The notes under the pieces were generated by a model. It worked only from the letters and a program-made list of their open reading frames with translations. It ran no database searches and was not told the origin of the DNA. 5,432 nucleotides of DNA, taken from Cytophagaceae bacterium. Lineage in GTDB: Bacteria > Bacteroidota > Bacteroidia > Cytophagales > Spirosomataceae. The stretch lies in NCBI GenBank assembly GCA_947461155.1, contig CANHKE010000118.1, forward strand, positions 1 through 5,432. Direction: 5' to 3'. Shown here piece after piece: positions 1-5,432 of this stretch. The stretch's first letter is position 1; every line of letters starts with the position of its first letter. The translations under genes and the position numbers were made by a program.

Positions 1-725
1 GGAAGTTCTTTCGTCACATCTGCATGCAATCCCATCATGTGACTGATATGGGTAATGAAGGCCTTTTCCGGTTTTATTTTAGCAATGACCTCTAAGGCTT
101 CGTCTAAGGTGAAATGTGAAATATGAGTCGTTTTTCGTAAGGCATTAATAACTAATACCTTGGATCCTTTTACTTTTTCAAGTTCTTCGTCGGCAATAAA
201 ATTAGCATCCGTGATGTACGTAAAATCCCCAAAACGAAAGCCCAAAACATCTAAAAAATAATGTTTGACTAAGATAGGGATAATGGGTACTCCCGCGATG
301 GAGAAAGGCTGATTGGATATTTCGTGCACCTCAATTTCAGGCACTCCGGGGTATTTATCTTCGCCAAAAGCGTAGGCAAATTCCCGTTTTAATTGCGCAA
401 TGACGGGTGCTTGTGCATACAATGGGATGCTGGATTGTTGGGCATAATTAAATCCACGAATGTCATCCATCCCCGCTGTATGATCTTTGTGTTCGTGGGT
501 GTACAACACGGCATCCACCCGCTGAATCCCAGCCCGCAAGATTTGTTGGCGAAAATCCGGCCCCGTATCGATAATAAAACTTTTACCCGCGGTTTCAATA
601 TGCATGGATACACGCAAACGCTGATCACGAGAATCTGTGGAGGAACAAACCGCACAGGAACAAGCGATCATCGGAATCCCTTGCGAGGTCCCGGTACCCA
701 GAAAGCGTACCTGGATCGGGGACAT
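1..725 (-). CDS. PhnP-like MBL-fold metallo-hydrolase (3' end cut by window)
   Basis: This is a metallo-beta-lactamase-fold hydrolase of the PhnP/COG1235 type, probably cytoplasmic because no signal peptide is visible. 241 complete codons are present. Family members are usually about 250 residues, so only a short C-terminal tail should be missing. Visible landmarks are the opening strand FLGTGTSQGIP (residues 8-18), a CSCAVC cysteine cluster (22-27) resembling the structural zinc site of PhnP, DTGPDFR (53-59), the metal-binding motif THEHKDH (76-82), a later histidine at 155, the bridging-aspartate region ITD (171-173), and THISH (225-229). PhnP itself cleaves cyclic phosphodiesters such as phosphoribosyl 1,2-cyclic phosphate and 2',3'-cyclic nucleotides. 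The substrate here is unknown, and no phn genes are adjacent. The ATG at 725 follows an in-frame stop closely (CTG and TTG are the only alternatives) and lies 4 nt after the response-regulator stop, which suggests translational coupling. Confidence 0.92.
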   Translation of the reverse strand, partial: MSPIQVRFLGTGTSQGIPMIACSCAVCSSTDSRDQRLRVSMHIETAGKSFIIDTGPDFRQQILRAGIQRVDAVLYTHEHKDHTAGMDDIRGFNYAQQSSIPLYAQAPVIAQLKREFAYAFGEDKYPGVPEIEVHEISNQPFSIAGVPIIPILVKHYFLDVLGFRFGDFTYITDANFIADEELEKVKGSKVLVINALRKTTHISHFTLDEALEVIAKIKPEKAFITHISHMMGLHADVTKEL

Positions 726-729
726 CAAC

Positions 730-1098
730 TTATTCAGTTAACGACTTAACAGTCGAAACAAGCGCATCAAAATTAAGTGGCTTAGCCAAGAAATCATCGA
801 AACCAACGGCTTTGAAATCTTCCATCGAGTAATTACGGGCGTTACCTGTAATGGCAATCATGGGGATTTGGGCTTTTTTAGCATCTGATAAGGCACGTAC
901 CGCTTTGGCACAATCCATACCATCCATAACCGGCATATTGATATCAAGTAATAGCACGTCAAAATCAGCTTTCGCTAATTCGTCTAACACTTGCTGACCA
1001 TTCTTAACGGCATGGATTTCAAAATTTTGAAATTCTAAAATTTTACGAGCTAAATTTTGGATGACAGAACTGTCTTCAGCGATCAATACTTTTTTCAT
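730..1098 (-). CDS. Single-domain CheY-like response regulator
   Basis: The 122-residue protein is a bare receiver (REC) domain with no output domain. All phosphorylation residues are present: the acidic pair E8-D9, the phospho-acceptor D52 in LLLDINMPVMDG, the switch threonine T84 in AITGNA, the aromatic F103 and the conserved lysine K106 in LAKPLN. It should accept phosphate from a histidine kinase and pass the signal on by protein contact, as CheY or phosphorelay intermediates do. No kinase is encoded in the window, so it is an orphan here. The start ATG at 1098 gives the canonical receiver N-terminus MKKVLIAEDS. The stop at 730-732 is 4 nt from the start of the MBL-fold hydrolase, so the two are almost certainly co-transcribed. 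The partner kinase and the biological process are not known from this sequence. Confidence 0.95.
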   Translation of the reverse strand: MKKVLIAEDSSVIQNLARKILEFQNFEIHAVKNGQQVLDELAKADFDVLLLDINMPVMDGMDCAKAVRALSDAKKAQIPMIAITGNARNYSMEDFKAVGFDDFLAKPLNFDALVSTVKSLTE

Positions 1099-1119
1099 AG
1101 GAGTACATTATAAATGGCA

Positions 1120-1131
1120 GAGGCAAGCCTC
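1120..1131. repeat. Short inverted repeat in the response-regulator leader
   Basis: GAGGC-AA-GCCTC is a perfect 5-bp inverted repeat lying between the predicted promoter (1141-1171) and the response-regulator start codon (1098). The two-base spacer makes a full RNA hairpin tight, although a 4-bp stem with a 4-nt loop is possible. As DNA it could be a small operator half-site pair. No second copy was noticed in the window, and chance occurrence is possible. Confidence 0.35.
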
Positions 1132-1140
1132 ACAATAGAG

Positions 1141-1171
1141 TAAAAATAGGGAAACAATTGAAATTAAGCAA
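1141..1171 (-). promoter_or_regulatory. Predicted promoter of response regulator-MBL operon
   Basis: Read on the minus strand, TTG (1169-1171) is followed after 20 nt by TATTTTTA (1141-1148). This matches the Bacteroidota primary sigma-factor consensus, TTG then TAnnTTTG, at every position except the final G. Transcription would start near 1134 and give a leader of about 35 nt. No Shine-Dalgarno sequence precedes the ATG, which is usual in this phylum. The element sits directly behind the terminator of the upstream gene, which is where an independent promoter would be expected. Confidence 0.6.
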
Positions 1172-1172
1172 T

Positions 1173-1202
1173 AAAAAAAGCGACCCTTTTGGAGTCGCTT
1201 TT
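1173..1202 (-). terminator. Rho-independent terminator of the DUF5916-DUF2911 unit
   Basis: AAAAGCGAC (1176-1184) pairs with GTCGCTTTT (1194-1202), and an inner CC/GG pair can close the loop. On the minus strand the stem runs into seven consecutive T residues (1173-1179). It begins 18 nt past the stop codon of the DUF2911 gene (1221). The A/T outer arm also gives a weaker U-run in the plus direction, but no plus-strand gene needs it. Confidence 0.88.
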
Positions 1203-1220
1203 AAAATGAGTTTGAAACCC

Positions 1221-1730
1221 TTATTTAACATAGATGGAAACAGATACTTTATCCCATTCCAATGATATTTGACCTTCTGGAGAAACACCAATGTTGAATT
1301 GCTCCGTCATCGCATGCTCGCTAACTTTTCCCGTCACACGCAAAACGTCTTTTTCCGCTTTGTACGTATAAGCTCCCCATTGCTTCGGATCGCTATTGAA
1401 AATAACCGTCCATTCCGTTGTTCCAGGAATTGAAAACATCGAATAAACTCCTTTCGCCAACGGCTTTCCTTGGATCGTTACGTCGTTTGAAAATTCAATC
1501 GTCGTCGCCTCGTTCGCACCCGTTCTCCAAACTTCACCGTAAGGAACTAAGGCTTTTTGCTCTTTGGTACCAAATACCAAACGACCTTTAACCGATGGTT
1601 TTGCATATTTAACCATTACCTCTGTTTTGCCAACCTTCTGAATAACAACAGCTGGCGGAGATGCTGGTGCTTTTTGTGCAAATGCACCAAAACTCAAGAC
1701 ACTCATTAAAATCACTAAGTACTTTTTCAT
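1221..1730 (-). CDS. Exported DUF2911 domain protein
   Basis: This is a 169-residue protein with a clear Sec signal peptide: MKK, a hydrophobic core, and AFA before Q19, so cleavage is likely after A18. The mature part is one DUF2911 domain, recognised by YAKPSVKGR (42-50), the signature VPYGEVWRTGANEATTI (62-78), and the strand pair around KGVYSMFSIPG (93-103) followed by EWTVIFN (106-112). The family is common in Bacteroidota and predicted to be periplasmic or secreted. Its function is not established and no catalytic motif is evident. The gene starts 21 nt after the DUF5916 stop with no terminator between them, so it is probably the second gene of that operon. A weak promoter-like match (TTG at 1785-1787, TTAATTTG at 1755-1762) overlaps the end of the upstream gene and could add separate expression. 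The hairpin at 1173-1202 ends the transcript. Confidence 0.93.
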   Translation of the reverse strand: MKKYLVILMSVLSFGAFAQKAPASPPAVVIQKVGKTEVMVKYAKPSVKGRLVFGTKEQKALVPYGEVWRTGANEATTIEFSNDVTIQGKPLAKGVYSMFSIPGTTEWTVIFNSDPKQWGAYTYKAEKDVLRVTGKVSEHAMTEQFNIGVSPEGQISLEWDKVSVSIYVK

Positions 1731-1751
1731 AATTCGTTTTCGTTTAAATTT

Positions 1752-3986
1752 TTACAAATTAAGCCAATAATTCAATTTCAACACCAAAGATCGGTTTCGA
1801 ATTTGAAAGGTCTCCGGGAAATAATTATCCGTGTACACTAAAAACAAATCCGAAGCCGGCTTATAGCGCCACTGCAGGCGCGCATTTAAATTGATATTTT
1901 TGGTTTGTTGGTTCAACTGAAAGAACGTCGCAAAGAACAATTTGTTTGAAAATGTGATATCTATTTTTGGACGAACAATCCAAAACTGCGAAGAAACCTT
2001 CTTGGCAGCCATTTTTTCGGTGCCAGGAATTTCCACATCTTGAATGTCGTTGTAATCAATCGCCATTGAAACAGAACCATACGGCTGGAAGCGATACCCA
2101 ATATCTCCTGTAATACCCGTACGCCATCCATTTCCAAAATACCCACCAAAACGTGATGTCAGCGCATAGGTAAACAATTTGATCGGCGACGAACCATAGC
2201 GCATATTCAGCGCATACCAATCGTGTTCTGAACCTTTCAGCAAGGGCGTATTTCCCATGCGTGTCGCATCAAAATTGTATTGCAGTTTGACAAAATCGTA
2301 GGACAAATACACCCCAAATGTGGAGCGATCTTTCATGGTACCATCAAACGCAACATAGGTCGTATTATCCGTGTAATCTCCTTGATTATTCCAATAAGTC
2401 ATCGACATCGCCTTCAAAGACGTGTAAAATAAATTTGTTGACTTATTTTTAGGATAAAAAATCTTCGCTACTTCGGGTTGAATTTGGAAATAATTAACAC
2501 GCGGCACATAACCGACCTCCGGGTTATAATTCTCCCCTACCCATTGTTCTTTGATCGAAAAGGCCCAGTTGTTGTCTGCATAGGCTAACGAAGCCGCTTG
2601 CGAAAAATCTCTTGGTTTTTCCAAGGGACTGAATGTTTTGGCATAGAATAAGGAACCCGTCCAAAAATTATCTTTAGAGGCCAAATTATATTCAAAACCT
2701 ACATCTCGGTTATAGGCCTGAAAACCGTTGGTCTTCTGCAGTTCGGTATCTATAAATGACTGTTTATTCACCATATACACTCCAAAATTTGAGCGTGCAA
2801 ACAGTTTGCGCTGGAGCGCGACCATGGAATAATTTTGGGTGGGAACTCCTTTGGCATCGATGCGCTCCGACTGAACATTCAGTGCGCCGATGCGCCAGTC
2901 TTGGTTTAATTTTCCACTCAAACGCGCGCCATAGGTGATGGGTGTCTGCTCATAAATACCTGTTTTTGCGTTTAGGGCTAAGCCAATCCGACGAGAGAAA
3001 AATGGCCGAATACTCTCCGTTCCGAACCCATCAAACAAGTCGGAATTCTCAATAAAAAACTGGCGTTTCTCGGGGTAAAATAACTCAAATCGGTCCAAGT
3101 TGGTTTGTTGGCGATCCACATCCACCTGCGAGAAATCCGGATTCAAGGTCATATCCAAATTCAATCCCGAGTTTATCGCAACCTTTATATCGCCACCGAT
3201 TTGATTCCGAAAGGCTGTTGGGGCTTTGGACTCATAATTCGCAGTTACACCTGAAAGTACATAGGGGATCACCGAAATATTCTTTTTGGGTGCTGGCGGT
3301 GGTGTATCCCAAACCAAGACTCCGGCATATGCGAGTGATGCCGTTGGAAATTGGCGCGGAACGGGTGCCCAAGCTGATTTTTCTTTGGCTTTTAAATCGT
3401 ATCGGGAAAAATTGATGCCCCAACGGGATATGTTGTCTTTGTAGCGGATCGATTTGAACGGGATGGCGGCTTCAAAAATCCAGGAATCTTTTTTATAAGT
3501 TGTCGCAGACTCCCATTTATTGTCCCAATTCAGATTTACTTTGGCGCCTTCTGACATTTGACCATCCCACTGCGCGCCCGCCGCATTAGCTCCAAACGCG
3601 AAACCTGTGGTTTTATCTTCGAAAGTATCAATGAAAACCAAGAAATTATCATTGACACCAAAGCCAAAATCCCGCTTCATGGACTCTACCACAAAAGCAC
3701 CTGGCTCTTTCAAAAAGCATTCGGCGGAGATATAGATGTATTTTTCATCATACGCAATTTTTACGTCCGTACGCACCTGCGCGCATAGGGAATCATAGGG
3801 ATTACACATAACAAAATCGCTCACTGCAGCTGATTCCAACCAAGCATTTTCGTCCAACACGCCATCGACTTTAATCGGCCCCGTGCTTTTTTTAATATTT
3901 ACTTGGAAACGCTCATTGATTTTTTGCGCATTGGCTATATGTATAAAGCAGAAAATGCAGCATGCAAGAAGTAAGAGTCGATTCAT
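1752..3986 (-). CDS. DUF5916 / CBM9-like outer-membrane protein
   Basis: This is a 744-residue envelope protein. A signal peptide covers residues 1-20 (hydrophobic LLLLACCIFCFIHI, then ANA before Q21). Next comes a CBM9-like beta-sandwich (about 30-226) with the family opening VDGVLDENAW (40-49), which in related proteins resembles carbohydrate-binding module 9. A proline-rich linker, DTPPPAPKK (227-235), leads to the DUF5916 region. Its hallmark runs from NPDFSQVDVD (282-291) to FELFYPEKRQFFIEN (300-314). The rest is rich in alternating aromatic strands and ends in LVLKLNYWLNL, as in an outer-membrane beta-barrel. The length is normal for the family. The substrate is unknown, and binding or passage of a glycan or hydrolysed polymer is only an inference. 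I prefer the ATG at 3986. A TTG at 3995 would add three residues (MKR) but is a weaker choice. A downstream DUF2911 gene appears co-transcribed. Confidence 0.92.
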   Translation of the reverse strand: MNRLLLLACCIFCFIHIANAQKINERFQVNIKKSTGPIKVDGVLDENAWLESAAVSDFVMCNPYDSLCAQVRTDVKIAYDEKYIYISAECFLKEPGAFVVESMKRDFGFGVNDNFLVFIDTFEDKTTGFAFGANAAGAQWDGQMSEGAKVNLNWDNKWESATTYKKDSWIFEAAIPFKSIRYKDNISRWGINFSRYDLKAKEKSAWAPVPRQFPTASLAYAGVLVWDTPPPAPKKNISVIPYVLSGVTANYESKAPTAFRNQIGGDIKVAINSGLNLDMTLNPDFSQVDVDRQQTNLDRFELFYPEKRQFFIENSDLFDGFGTESIRPFFSRRIGLALNAKTGIYEQTPITYGARLSGKLNQDWRIGALNVQSERIDAKGVPTQNYSMVALQRKLFARSNFGVYMVNKQSFIDTELQKTNGFQAYNRDVGFEYNLASKDNFWTGSLFYAKTFSPLEKPRDFSQAASLAYADNNWAFSIKEQWVGENYNPEVGYVPRVNYFQIQPEVAKIFYPKNKSTNLFYTSLKAMSMTYWNNQGDYTDNTTYVAFDGTMKDRSTFGVYLSYDFVKLQYNFDATRMGNTPLLKGSEHDWYALNMRYGSSPIKLFTYALTSRFGGYFGNGWRTGITGDIGYRFQPYGSVSMAIDYNDIQDVEIPGTEKMAAKKVSSQFWIVRPKIDITFSNKLFFATFFQLNQQTKNINLNARLQWRYKPASDLFLVYTDNYFPETFQIRNRSLVLKLNYWLNL

Positions 3987-4013
3987 ACGTTTCAAATAGG
4001 TCTAACAGAAAAT

Positions 4014-4021
4014 CAAAGATA
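4014..4021 (-). promoter_or_regulatory. Putative -7 element of the DUF5916 gene
   Basis: The minus strand reads TATCTTTG, an exact TAnnTTTG match, 27 nt before the ATG at 3986. A start of transcription near 4007 would leave a leader of about 20 nt. I found no TTG at the expected -33 distance (about 4039-4048), so this promoter may be weak or depend on an activator. Confidence 0.45.
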
Positions 4022-4040
4022 AGTTATTTTCGCGAGGGGC

Positions 4041-4071
4041 TTGTGGGTCTTATGGGGCTTGATTATTTTTG
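4041..4071 (+). promoter_or_regulatory. Predicted promoter of yebC
   Basis: TTG (4041-4043) and TATTTTTG (4064-4071) are separated by 20 nt, a full match to the Bacteroidota consensus TTG-N(about 20)-TAnnTTTG. Transcription should start near 4078, only about 18 nt before the yebC ATG at 4096. The leader has no visible Shine-Dalgarno sequence. The element lies back to back with the putative promoter of the DUF5916 gene. Confidence 0.72.
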
Positions 4072-4095
4072 CACCATATTTAACCGAGACTACGC

Positions 4096-4812
4096 ATGGG
4101 AAGAGCATTCGAATTCCGAAAAGCAAGAAAATTTAAACGCTGGGGCCAAATGGCAAAAACCTTTACCAAAATCGGTAAAGACATCGTTATCGCTGTCAAA
4201 GCTGGTGGCGGAGATCCAGCATCCAATTCACGTTTACGTGCGATCATCCAAAATGCGAAGGCGGTTAACATGCCTAAGGAAAATGTGGAGCGTGCCATCA
4301 AGCGTGCGACTTCCAAAGATCAAGAGGATTACAAAGAGATTGTATACGAGGGATATGCGCAACATGGCATTGCGATTCTGGTAGAAACAACGACCGATAA
4401 CATCAATCGTACCGTAGCTAACATCCGATCGTCCTTCACAAAATGTGGTGGATCACTGGGAACTACGGGCATGCTCGATTTTATTTTTACCCGTAAATCC
4501 GTTTTTAAAATTGCCGCGAAGCCAGAAATTGATTTAGAGGAACTTGAGTTTGAATTGATTGATTTGGGTGTGGATGAGGTATTCTTGGATGAGGAAACCA
4601 ATCAAATTAATATCTATGGCGAGTTTACGGCTTTTGGTGGTATTCAAAAATATTTAGAGGGCGCAGGATTTGAATTAATGGGAGCGGATTTCGAACGCAT
4701 TCCGGATGAGACAAAAGAATTGACCGATGCGCAGGTGGCTGATGTAGAAAAACTCATCGAGCGACTGGAGGACGACGAAGATGTGCAAAATGTCTATCAC
4801 AATATGGGATAA
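4096..4812 (+). CDS. yebC: YebC/TACO1-family translation factor
   Basis: This is a complete 238-residue cytoplasmic protein of the YebC/PmpR family, close to the usual length of about 240. It opens with MGRAFEFRKARKFKRW, the form seen in Bacteroidota, where many other bacteria have MAGHSKWANIKHRK. Conserved blocks follow: FTKIGKDIVIAVKAGGGDP (23-41), NSRLRAIIQNAKAVNMPK (44-61), VERAIKRA (64-71), YEGYAQHGIAILVE (84-97), TDNINRT (100-106), and an acidic C-terminal half. Older work annotated the family as DNA-binding transcriptional regulators. More recent work on bacterial YebC and mitochondrial TACO1 supports a ribosome-associated role in relieving stalling at polyproline stretches. The gene has its own promoter (4041-4071) and terminator (4814-4848), so it is probably monocistronic. 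The ATG at 4096 fits the family N-terminus exactly. Confidence 0.97.
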   Translation: MGRAFEFRKARKFKRWGQMAKTFTKIGKDIVIAVKAGGGDPASNSRLRAIIQNAKAVNMPKENVERAIKRATSKDQEDYKEIVYEGYAQHGIAILVETTTDNINRTVANIRSSFTKCGGSLGTTGMLDFIFTRKSVFKIAAKPEIDLEELEFELIDLGVDEVFLDEETNQINIYGEFTAFGGIQKYLEGAGFELMGADFERIPDETKELTDAQVADVEKLIERLEDDEDVQNVYHNMG

Positions 4813-4813
4813 C

Positions 4814-4848
4814 AAAAAGGCCAGTCGATTAACGGATGGCCTTTTTTT
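4814..4848 (+). terminator. Rho-independent terminator of yebC
   Basis: AAAAAGGCCA (4814-4823) pairs perfectly with TGGCCTTTTT (4837-4846) around a 13-nt loop, and the stem is followed by a T-run through 4848. It begins two bases after the yebC stop codon. The A-run on the left arm gives a T-run on the minus strand too, so it could also stop transcripts arriving from the convergent Nudix gene. Confidence 0.92.
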
Positions 4849-4886
4849 AGTCAAATTATGAATAGGGAAAGCATCTTTTTCGCCTT

Positions 4887-4919
4887 AGCTTTGGCAAACC
4901 TCAAAGGTTTGCCAAAGCT
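4887..4919. repeat. Perfect 14-bp inverted repeat between convergent genes
   Basis: AGCTTTGGCAAACC (4887-4900) and GGTTTGCCAAAGCT (4906-4919) are exact reverse complements separated by the 5-nt loop TCAAA. Neither strand has a T-run directly after the stem, so it is not a classical intrinsic terminator. The convergent intergenic position and strong stem resemble REP-like dispersed palindromes, or a 3'-end stabilising hairpin for the Nudix transcript, which ends at 4940. Whether it recurs elsewhere in the genome cannot be seen here. Confidence 0.85.
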
Positions 4920-4939
4920 CAAAACCCTGAATCCGAGTC

Positions 4940-5432
4940 CTACGATTTTAAACGGTATAAATAAGGTGCTTTGTGTGCCCCTCCCGTAAATTTCTTTTCG
5001 ATCCGCTCCAGGATATCTAAGCTCAAAATCTTTCGCTGGAAATTCGTTCGCACTAAGGTCTTCCCTAAAATTGTCTCATAGACCATTTGGATTTCAGACA
5101 TCGTAAATGTCTCTCCCAGTAAATTAAAGGCGACTAATTTTTCGTCCAACGACTGCCTCAAGGCTTCCAAAGCCTTCGTCACAATTCGATTGTGATCTAA
5201 AAATAATTTAGGCAAAGACGCGATATCCACCCAATCCGCCGCGTCCGAAACATCCCCTGGATTCACATTCACTTTGGAATAATCCACCAACGCATAATAC
5301 CCTATCGTAATGTAACGCTTGGATAACCAAGCTAAATCCGAATCGGGACCACCCATCGCCTCATTCACGTCACGGTGCTCTTTCGCCGCAAGCACATTTC
5401 GCTCCAAATCCCCAAACGTATAAAACTGCTCC
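4940..5432 (-). CDS. Nudix protein with NrtR-like winged helix (5' end outside window)
   Basis: The reading frame stays open to the window edge and continues upstream, so this is the C-terminal 163 residues of a protein probably near 240. The visible part starts at EQFYTFGDLERN, continues through YITIGYYALVDYSKV (40-54) and WVDIASLPKLFLDHNRIV (67-84), and ends with a winged-helix region, NLLGETFTMSEIQMVYETI (103-121) to RTNFQRKILSLDILERI (128-144) and GGAHKAPYLYRLK (150-162). This arrangement matches Nudix proteins of Bacteroidota that carry an NrtR-type C-terminal domain. Relatives include transcription factors that sense ADP-ribose or sugar metabolites, and others may be hydrolases. The Nudix box itself (GX5EX7REUXEEXGU) should lie just upstream, outside the window, so catalytic competence cannot be judged. 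A TTG at 5407 lies inside the conserved region and is not a credible start. The gene converges on yebC. Confidence 0.87.
   Translation of the reverse strand, partial: EQFYTFGDLERNVLAAKEHRDVNEAMGGPDSDLAWLSKRYITIGYYALVDYSKVNVNPGDVSDAADWVDIASLPKLFLDHNRIVTKALEALRQSLDEKLVAFNLLGETFTMSEIQMVYETILGKTLVRTNFQRKILSLDILERIEKKFTGGAHKAPYLYRLKS

Noticed and set aside
389..655. Minus-strand open frame of 88 codons
   Set aside because: It is an out-of-frame overlap of the MBL gene. The correct frame, from the ATG at 725, reads through all the metal-binding motifs.
393..749. Open frame on the plus strand of about 118 codons
   Set aside because: It lies antisense to the MBL-fold gene, which has clear family motifs in the minus frame. 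Its translation shows no recognisable domain.
3959..3986. Possible lipobox (LLAC around residues 6-9) in the DUF5916 protein
   Set aside because: The cysteine is too close to the N-terminus and lies inside the hydrophobic core. A normal signal peptidase I site (ANA before Q21) follows.
3987..3995. TTG start at 3995 for the DUF5916 gene
   Set aside because: It would add only MKR. The ATG at 3986 gives a complete signal peptide and is the commoner start codon, so I chose it, though the TTG cannot be excluded.
3962..4384. Plus-strand open frame of 140 codons overlapping the start of yebC
   Set aside because: It begins inside the DUF5916 signal peptide coding region and runs out of frame through yebC. 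It has low-complexity basic composition and no family features.
4868..4892. Alternative weak hairpin AAAGC/GCTTT as terminator of the Nudix gene
   Set aside because: The stem is only 5 bp with a 15-nt loop and competes with the perfect 14-bp inverted repeat next to it.
5312..5411. Apparent insertion of about 20 residues between FGDLERN and ITIGYYAL in the Nudix protein
   Set aside because: Bacteroidota members of this Nudix/winged-helix subgroup, as I recall them, carry a similar longer segment ending in a KRF/YxTIGYYALVD motif, so it is probably family-typical and not a novelty.

Overview
This 5.4 kb window looks like ordinary chromosome of a Bacteroidota bacterium, probably a Cytophagales or Flavobacteriia relative. 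The evidence is the gene content (a DUF5916/CBM9-type outer-membrane protein, a DUF2911 exported protein, the 'MGRAFEFRKARK' form of YebC, and a Nudix protein with an NrtR-like winged helix), Bacteroidota-type promoter elements (TTG, about 20 nt, TAnnTTTG), short leaders without Shine-Dalgarno sequences, and moderate GC. The genus cannot be fixed from this stretch.

Layout, left to right. Positions 1-725 (minus, 3' end cut by the window edge) encode a PhnP-like metallo-beta-lactamase-fold hydrolase. Positions 730-1098 (minus) encode a single-domain CheY-like response regulator. Only 4 nt separate them, so they should form a two-gene operon, transcribed from a near-consensus promoter at 1141-1171. 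A hairpin terminator at 1173-1202 closes the next unit, also on the minus strand: a 744-residue DUF5916 outer-membrane protein (1752-3986) followed after 21 nt by a small exported DUF2911 protein (1221-1730). A compact divergent promoter region (about 3987-4095) separates this unit from yebC (4096-4812, plus), which encodes a translation factor of the YebC/TACO1 family. yebC ends in a strong terminator (4814-4848). After a perfect 14-bp inverted repeat (4887-4919) comes a convergent minus-strand gene for a Nudix/winged-helix protein (4940-5432), whose N-terminal part lies beyond the window.

The genes fall into four apparently independent functions: a putative signalling/hydrolase pair, a cell-envelope pair, translation quality control, and a nucleotide-sugar or ADP-ribose-type regulator or hydrolase. 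I see no mobile element, CRISPR array, RNA gene, defence system or biosynthetic cluster. The window does not show a clear new system. The points most worth a second look are the response regulator-MBL pair, the DUF5916-DUF2911 pair, and the REP-like palindrome between yebC and the Nudix gene.
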